Source: Alphaproteobacteria bacterium (GTDB lineage: Bacteria; Pseudomonadota; Alphaproteobacteria; Micavibrionales; Micavibrionaceae). From it: 64,000 bases of DNA. The stretch is taken from contig NZDE01000011.1 of assembly GCA_002690045.1 (NCBI GenBank), positions 338,582-402,581 of the forward strand. Reading direction: 5' to 3'. The first letter of the stretch is position 1, and every line of letters begins with the position of its first letter. The position numbers were made by a program, and so were the translations under genes. The notes beneath the pieces were generated by a model that was given only the letters and a program-made list of their open reading frames with translations, ran no database searches and had not been told where the DNA came from. Below are positions 61,056-64,000 of the stretch, piece after piece.

Positions 61056-64000
61056 ATGGATATAGATCCAAAGAAAAACTATTTTGAAACTCTACTGCAA
61101 ACAGCGCAAAATCATGCTGTTGCACGCGGCGCTAAAGTTGTTAATCACTATGATATTTGGCACGCAATTACATCCAATCCTGAAACACGTGAAATCCTTA
61201 TAGAACGCAATGTCTCTCCCACTACATTAAGTCGTGAAATCAATTACCTAAACATATTTAACAGACATATAAGTAATGTAAGCGCGCCAGTAAATGCCGA
61301 AATATTTAACAAAGCAAAAGATGAGCTTCTAGACAGCATTGAAGATTTAACAGAAGCCATGAGTAACCCTGGCCTTGATGATGCACGGGATTTGCTTCAC
61401 ACATTACTTGGTGAAGATGAGGTTGAGCTAAAATGGCTGCCTGAACGTGATGATACAACAGAAGAGCAATATCAAATACAAGAACTACGCGTTGGCCTTC
61501 TAAAAAAATTAAAAAAACAACTTGCAGATCGCATTGCTGTGAAAGAGCAAGACGGAAGCATAACAGAAATCAACAACACAGAACTCTTTACTCAGATATT
61601 TACCCTTATTACTGCACAGCTTAATGCTTTCTCGCCTTATTTTTACGAAGAAGACATTAGCGAATCAGACATATTTGAATCTCTCAAAGATTTACAAGAT
61701 CATAAACTAATCCCCCCTTCTGCGGTCGATGTTGTTGAATTTATGGTCGAAAACTCATCACAAAACTACACAACACTATTACATCGTAACGGCTTACGCG
61801 TTACCGAAGGACAACACGTCGAAGATACGTTGAAAGACGATATGCCATCAGCGATGCTCCAAAATATAGCTTTGGGCGCATATAATTTAGCTTACCAACA
61901 CAATTCAAAAGAAATAGACGCACGTCACTTTGTCGGCACGATTGCATCATCTTCTGACATACGCATTCATATGCGCAAGCTTGGCATCAAAGACCTTGCG
62001 AAGTTCTTTGAGAAACTCAATGATGCCTTATTTGCTGAAGAAAACGAAAACGATTCCCTTATTAAATCTCACCCTATTATAGGTTGGGATGCAGACACAG
62101 TATTAATTGATCTCGACGAGATTGAAGACAAACAAAACACCGCATGTGAATATCTGCTTCATTTAATTAAAACCAATGAGGCTGTTGATGCGGCATTTAA
62201 TAAAGCAGGCCTACGCCGCTATATGCTGAAAAAATGGCGTTCAGCTTACGATAAAGACGTTCAAGCTGACACCCCAGACGAAAAGAAAAAGAAAAAAGAG
62301 TTCGACATCAGTGATGAGGAACTTGAAAGCGCAATTTCTAAATACTGTATTGATTATACGCAGCAAGCATCCAGCAAGAAATTTGACCCGATGATTGGCA
62401 ATGAGGATGCTCTTCATAAAATCGGCACTAAACTTTTAAAGAAGGGCAAAAAGAACCCCATCCTTATTGGTGAAGCTGGTGTAGGCAAAACCAAAGTTAT
62501 GGAAGGCTTTGCCACAGCGATACTAAAAGGCAATGTGCCAGAAGACCTTATAGGCGGCCGCCTAATTATGATGGATTTGCAGCAAATGAATGACACACCA
62601 TTTGCCGGTGTATTTGAAAGCCGCGTTCTGACCATCGTTAAAGGCATTGCTGAGCGTAATGCCCTCGCTAAGGGCGCACCGATTATTTTGGCGATTGATG
62701 AATTTGCCGTGGCACAAAATGCCGGAACGCATTCAGGTGATCCAAACGGCTTCCGCGGTTTGATTAAACCTTACCTGACATCGGGCGACATTATGCTGCT
62801 TTCCGCAACAACAGAACAAGAATACCGTCAACAAGTCGAAAAAGACGCGGCCCTTGCCCGCCGCTTACAGCCCGTATATCTGAAGGCCCCGACCAAGGAT
62901 GAAGCCACGCAAATTTTACAAGGCTTAAAACCACACTACACCAAACATCATAAAATTCGCATTCCGAATAACCTGCTTAAAACAATTGCTGAGCTGAGTG
63001 ATCGTTTTATTCACGATGTTAATCAGCCAGACAAATCTATCGACTTACTTGATGAAGCCTGCGCCCTTGCCCGCAAAGCAGGCGATGTCAGCCTAAAGAA
63101 AGATCATATTTTAAAGGCGGTATCAGACAAAACAAATATACCATTGAGCTTCTTAACCGATTCAGATGAACAGCGTTATGCGCAGATTGATAAGCAACTT
63201 ACAAAACGCGTTATGGGGCAAGACGATGCCGTCGCGCATGTATCTAAAGCACTTAAACGCGCCAAGGCAGGTTTTAAAGATCCGAACACACCAATTGCCA
63301 ACTTCCTTTTTGTTGGTCCAACTGGTGTCGGTAAAACAGAACTTGCCAAAGCCGTTGCAGAAACGCTAATGGGCAATGAAGATGAGTTTCTCGTGCGTTT
63401 TGATATGTCTGAGTTTGTAGACAAAACCAGTGTTAACCGCTTTATAGGTGCAAGCGCAGGTTATGTCGGTTATGAAGAAGGCGGCGCATTAATTAAAGCC
63501 GTGCGCTCAAAACCATTCGCCGTGTACCTATATGACGAAGTTGAAAAAGCGCATCCTGATGTTTTCAACTCATTATTAGCACCGTTTTCCGACGGTATTA
63601 TTACCGACGGACGCGGCATTAAAGGTGACATGCGCCACACCGTCAATATCATGACATCCAATATCGGCGCGGAAGCCGTTATGGAGCGCGGGCGCGAGCT
63701 AGGTTTAGATCCTGTAAAAGATTTCACGGCATGGCGTGCTATGGCGAAGCCTATTTATGAAGCCGCCGTTCATAAATTCTTCCGTCCTGAATTTATCAAC
63801 CGTCTGGACGGGGTTATCACTTTTGACTCATTAAGCCCTGATGTCATAAGTAAACTGGTAAAAACACGTTTTAACCAAACAGCAAGTCAATTGAAGGACC
63901 GCTATGACCTAGACCTACGCGTATCTCCGATTTTCATGGATGCTGTTGCGAAGAAAGGCGTTGATGTCCGTTACGGCGCGCGCCCATTAAAGCGTGCATG
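61056..64000 (+). CDS. ClpA-like AAA+ unfoldase with expanded N-terminal region (3' truncated)
   Basis: An open frame from the ATG at 61056 (GAGGGAG 6 bases upstream) to the window edge, giving 981 visible residues. The first 460 residues are unlike normal ClpA, where about 200 precede the first Walker A. They include at least two segments with a Clp_N-like pattern (about 6-70, ETLLQTAQNHAVARGAKVVN; about 270-330, MLQNIALGAYNLAYQHNSKE), with acidic helical linkers. D1 has Walker A GEAGVGKT (472-479) and Walker B AIDEF (546-550). D2 has Walker A GPTGVGKT (754-761) and Walker B YDEVEKAHPDVFN (826-838). The ClpB middle coiled coil is absent, and LGL at 882-884 sits where ClpA carries its IGL ClpP-docking loop. 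This suggests a ClpP partner. Confidence 0.88.
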   Translation, partial: MDIDPKKNYFETLLQTAQNHAVARGAKVVNHYDIWHAITSNPETREILIERNVSPTTLSREINYLNIFNRHISNVSAPVNAEIFNKAKDELLDSIEDLTEAMSNPGLDDARDLLHTLLGEDEVELKWLPERDDTTEEQYQIQELRVGLLKKLKKQLADRIAVKEQDGSITEINNTELFTQIFTLITAQLNAFSPYFYEEDISESDIFESLKDLQDHKLIPPSAVDVVEFMVENSSQNYTTLLHRNGLRVTEGQHVEDTLKDDMPSAMLQNIALGAYNLAYQHNSKEIDARHFVGTIASSSDIRIHMRKLGIKDLAKFFEKLNDALFAEENENDSLIKSHPIIGWDADTVLIDLDEIEDKQNTACEYLLHLIKTNEAVDAAFNKAGLRRYMLKKWRSAYDKDVQADTPDEKKKKKEFDISDEELESAISKYCIDYTQQASSKKFDPMIGNEDALHKIGTKLLKKGKKNPILIGEAGVGKTKVMEGFATAILKGNVPEDLIGGRLIMMDLQQMNDTPFAGVFESRVLTIVKGIAERNALAKGAPIILAIDEFAVAQNAGTHSGDPNGFRGLIKPYLTSGDIMLLSATTEQEYRQQVEKDAALARRLQPVYLKAPTKDEATQILQGLKPHYTKHHKIRIPNNLLKTIAELSDRFIHDVNQPDKSIDLLDEACALARKAGDVSLKKDHILKAVSDKTNIPLSFLTDSDEQRYAQIDKQLTKRVMGQDDAVAHVSKALKRAKAGFKDPNTPIANFLFVGPTGVGKTELAKAVAETLMGNEDEFLVRFDMSEFVDKTSVNRFIGASAGYVGYEEGGALIKAVRSKPFAVYLYDEVEKAHPDVFNSLLAPFSDGIITDGRGIKGDMRHTVNIMTSNIGAEAVMERGRELGLDPVKDFTAWRAMAKPIYEAAVHKFFRPEFINRLDGVITFDSLSPDVISKLVKTRFNQTASQLKDRYDLDLRVSPIFMDAVAKKGVDVRYGARPLKRA

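Overview
The window looks like chromosomal DNA of a moderately AT-rich, flagellated alphaproteobacterium. The evidence is a CtrA-type response regulator, an ELM1-family gene, the trxB / LysR / Lrp neighbourhood, an ispH-thrB-rnhA operon, flagellar genes (flgG, flgA, flgH, fliI, fliJ, a short flagellin) and Gram-negative envelope genes (gmhA, kdsB, two-partner secretion). The species cannot be fixed from sequence alone. Several dedicated peptidoglycan hydrolases and a giant secreted adhesin would suit a surface-attached or predatory life (for example Micavibrio-like), but that is inference.

Layout. 1-2420: end of a flagellar rod / P-ring / L-ring operon (flgG-flgA-flgH). 2596-14284: a divergent two-partner secretion locus, with a 3148-residue beta-helix exoprotein on the minus strand and its outer-membrane transporter on the plus strand. 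14329-17668 (minus): aldo/keto reductase, then rnhA-thrB-ispH. 17760-20385 (plus): lipoprotein, gmhA, SDR and an unknown gene. 20389-23812 (minus): DUF3137 protein, an unknown and sucC. 24065-28186 (plus): two unknown proteins, a lytic transglycosylase and a GH108 muramidase. 28183-35850 (minus): ABC exporter, TlpA thioredoxin, a fused system II cytochrome c synthase (CcsBA), an N-terminally extended ClpP and a second lytic transglycosylase with a possible tiny upstream gene. 35903-37992 (plus): a two-gene module of a fold-type I PLP enzyme and a HExxH protein. 38062-38542 (minus): a small unknown gene with a palindromic promoter, and tRNA-Arg(ACG). 38863-46301 (plus): coiled-coil/OmpA-like protein, DUF4139 protein, EF-hand protein, a Fur-box-linked pair ending in a flavoreductase-like protein, and a CHASE histidine kinase. 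46322-48335 (minus): fliI, fliJ and a 48-residue basic protein. 48594-56327 (plus): ctrA, EEP-family protein, pgsA-ribA-pyrD-peptide-binding protein-kdsB and a histidine phosphatase. 56332-60380 (minus): short flagellin, LysR, trxB and ELM1. 60523-64000 (plus): Lrp regulator and an N-terminally expanded ClpA-like unfoldase cut by the window edge.

The most interesting items are the beta-helix exoprotein with its tandem TATCGATA operator-like repeats, the PLP-enzyme/HExxH pair, the four-gene peptidoglycan-hydrolase cluster, the system II cytochrome c maturation locus, and the unusual ClpP and ClpA-like proteins. No prophage, IS element or CRISPR array was seen.
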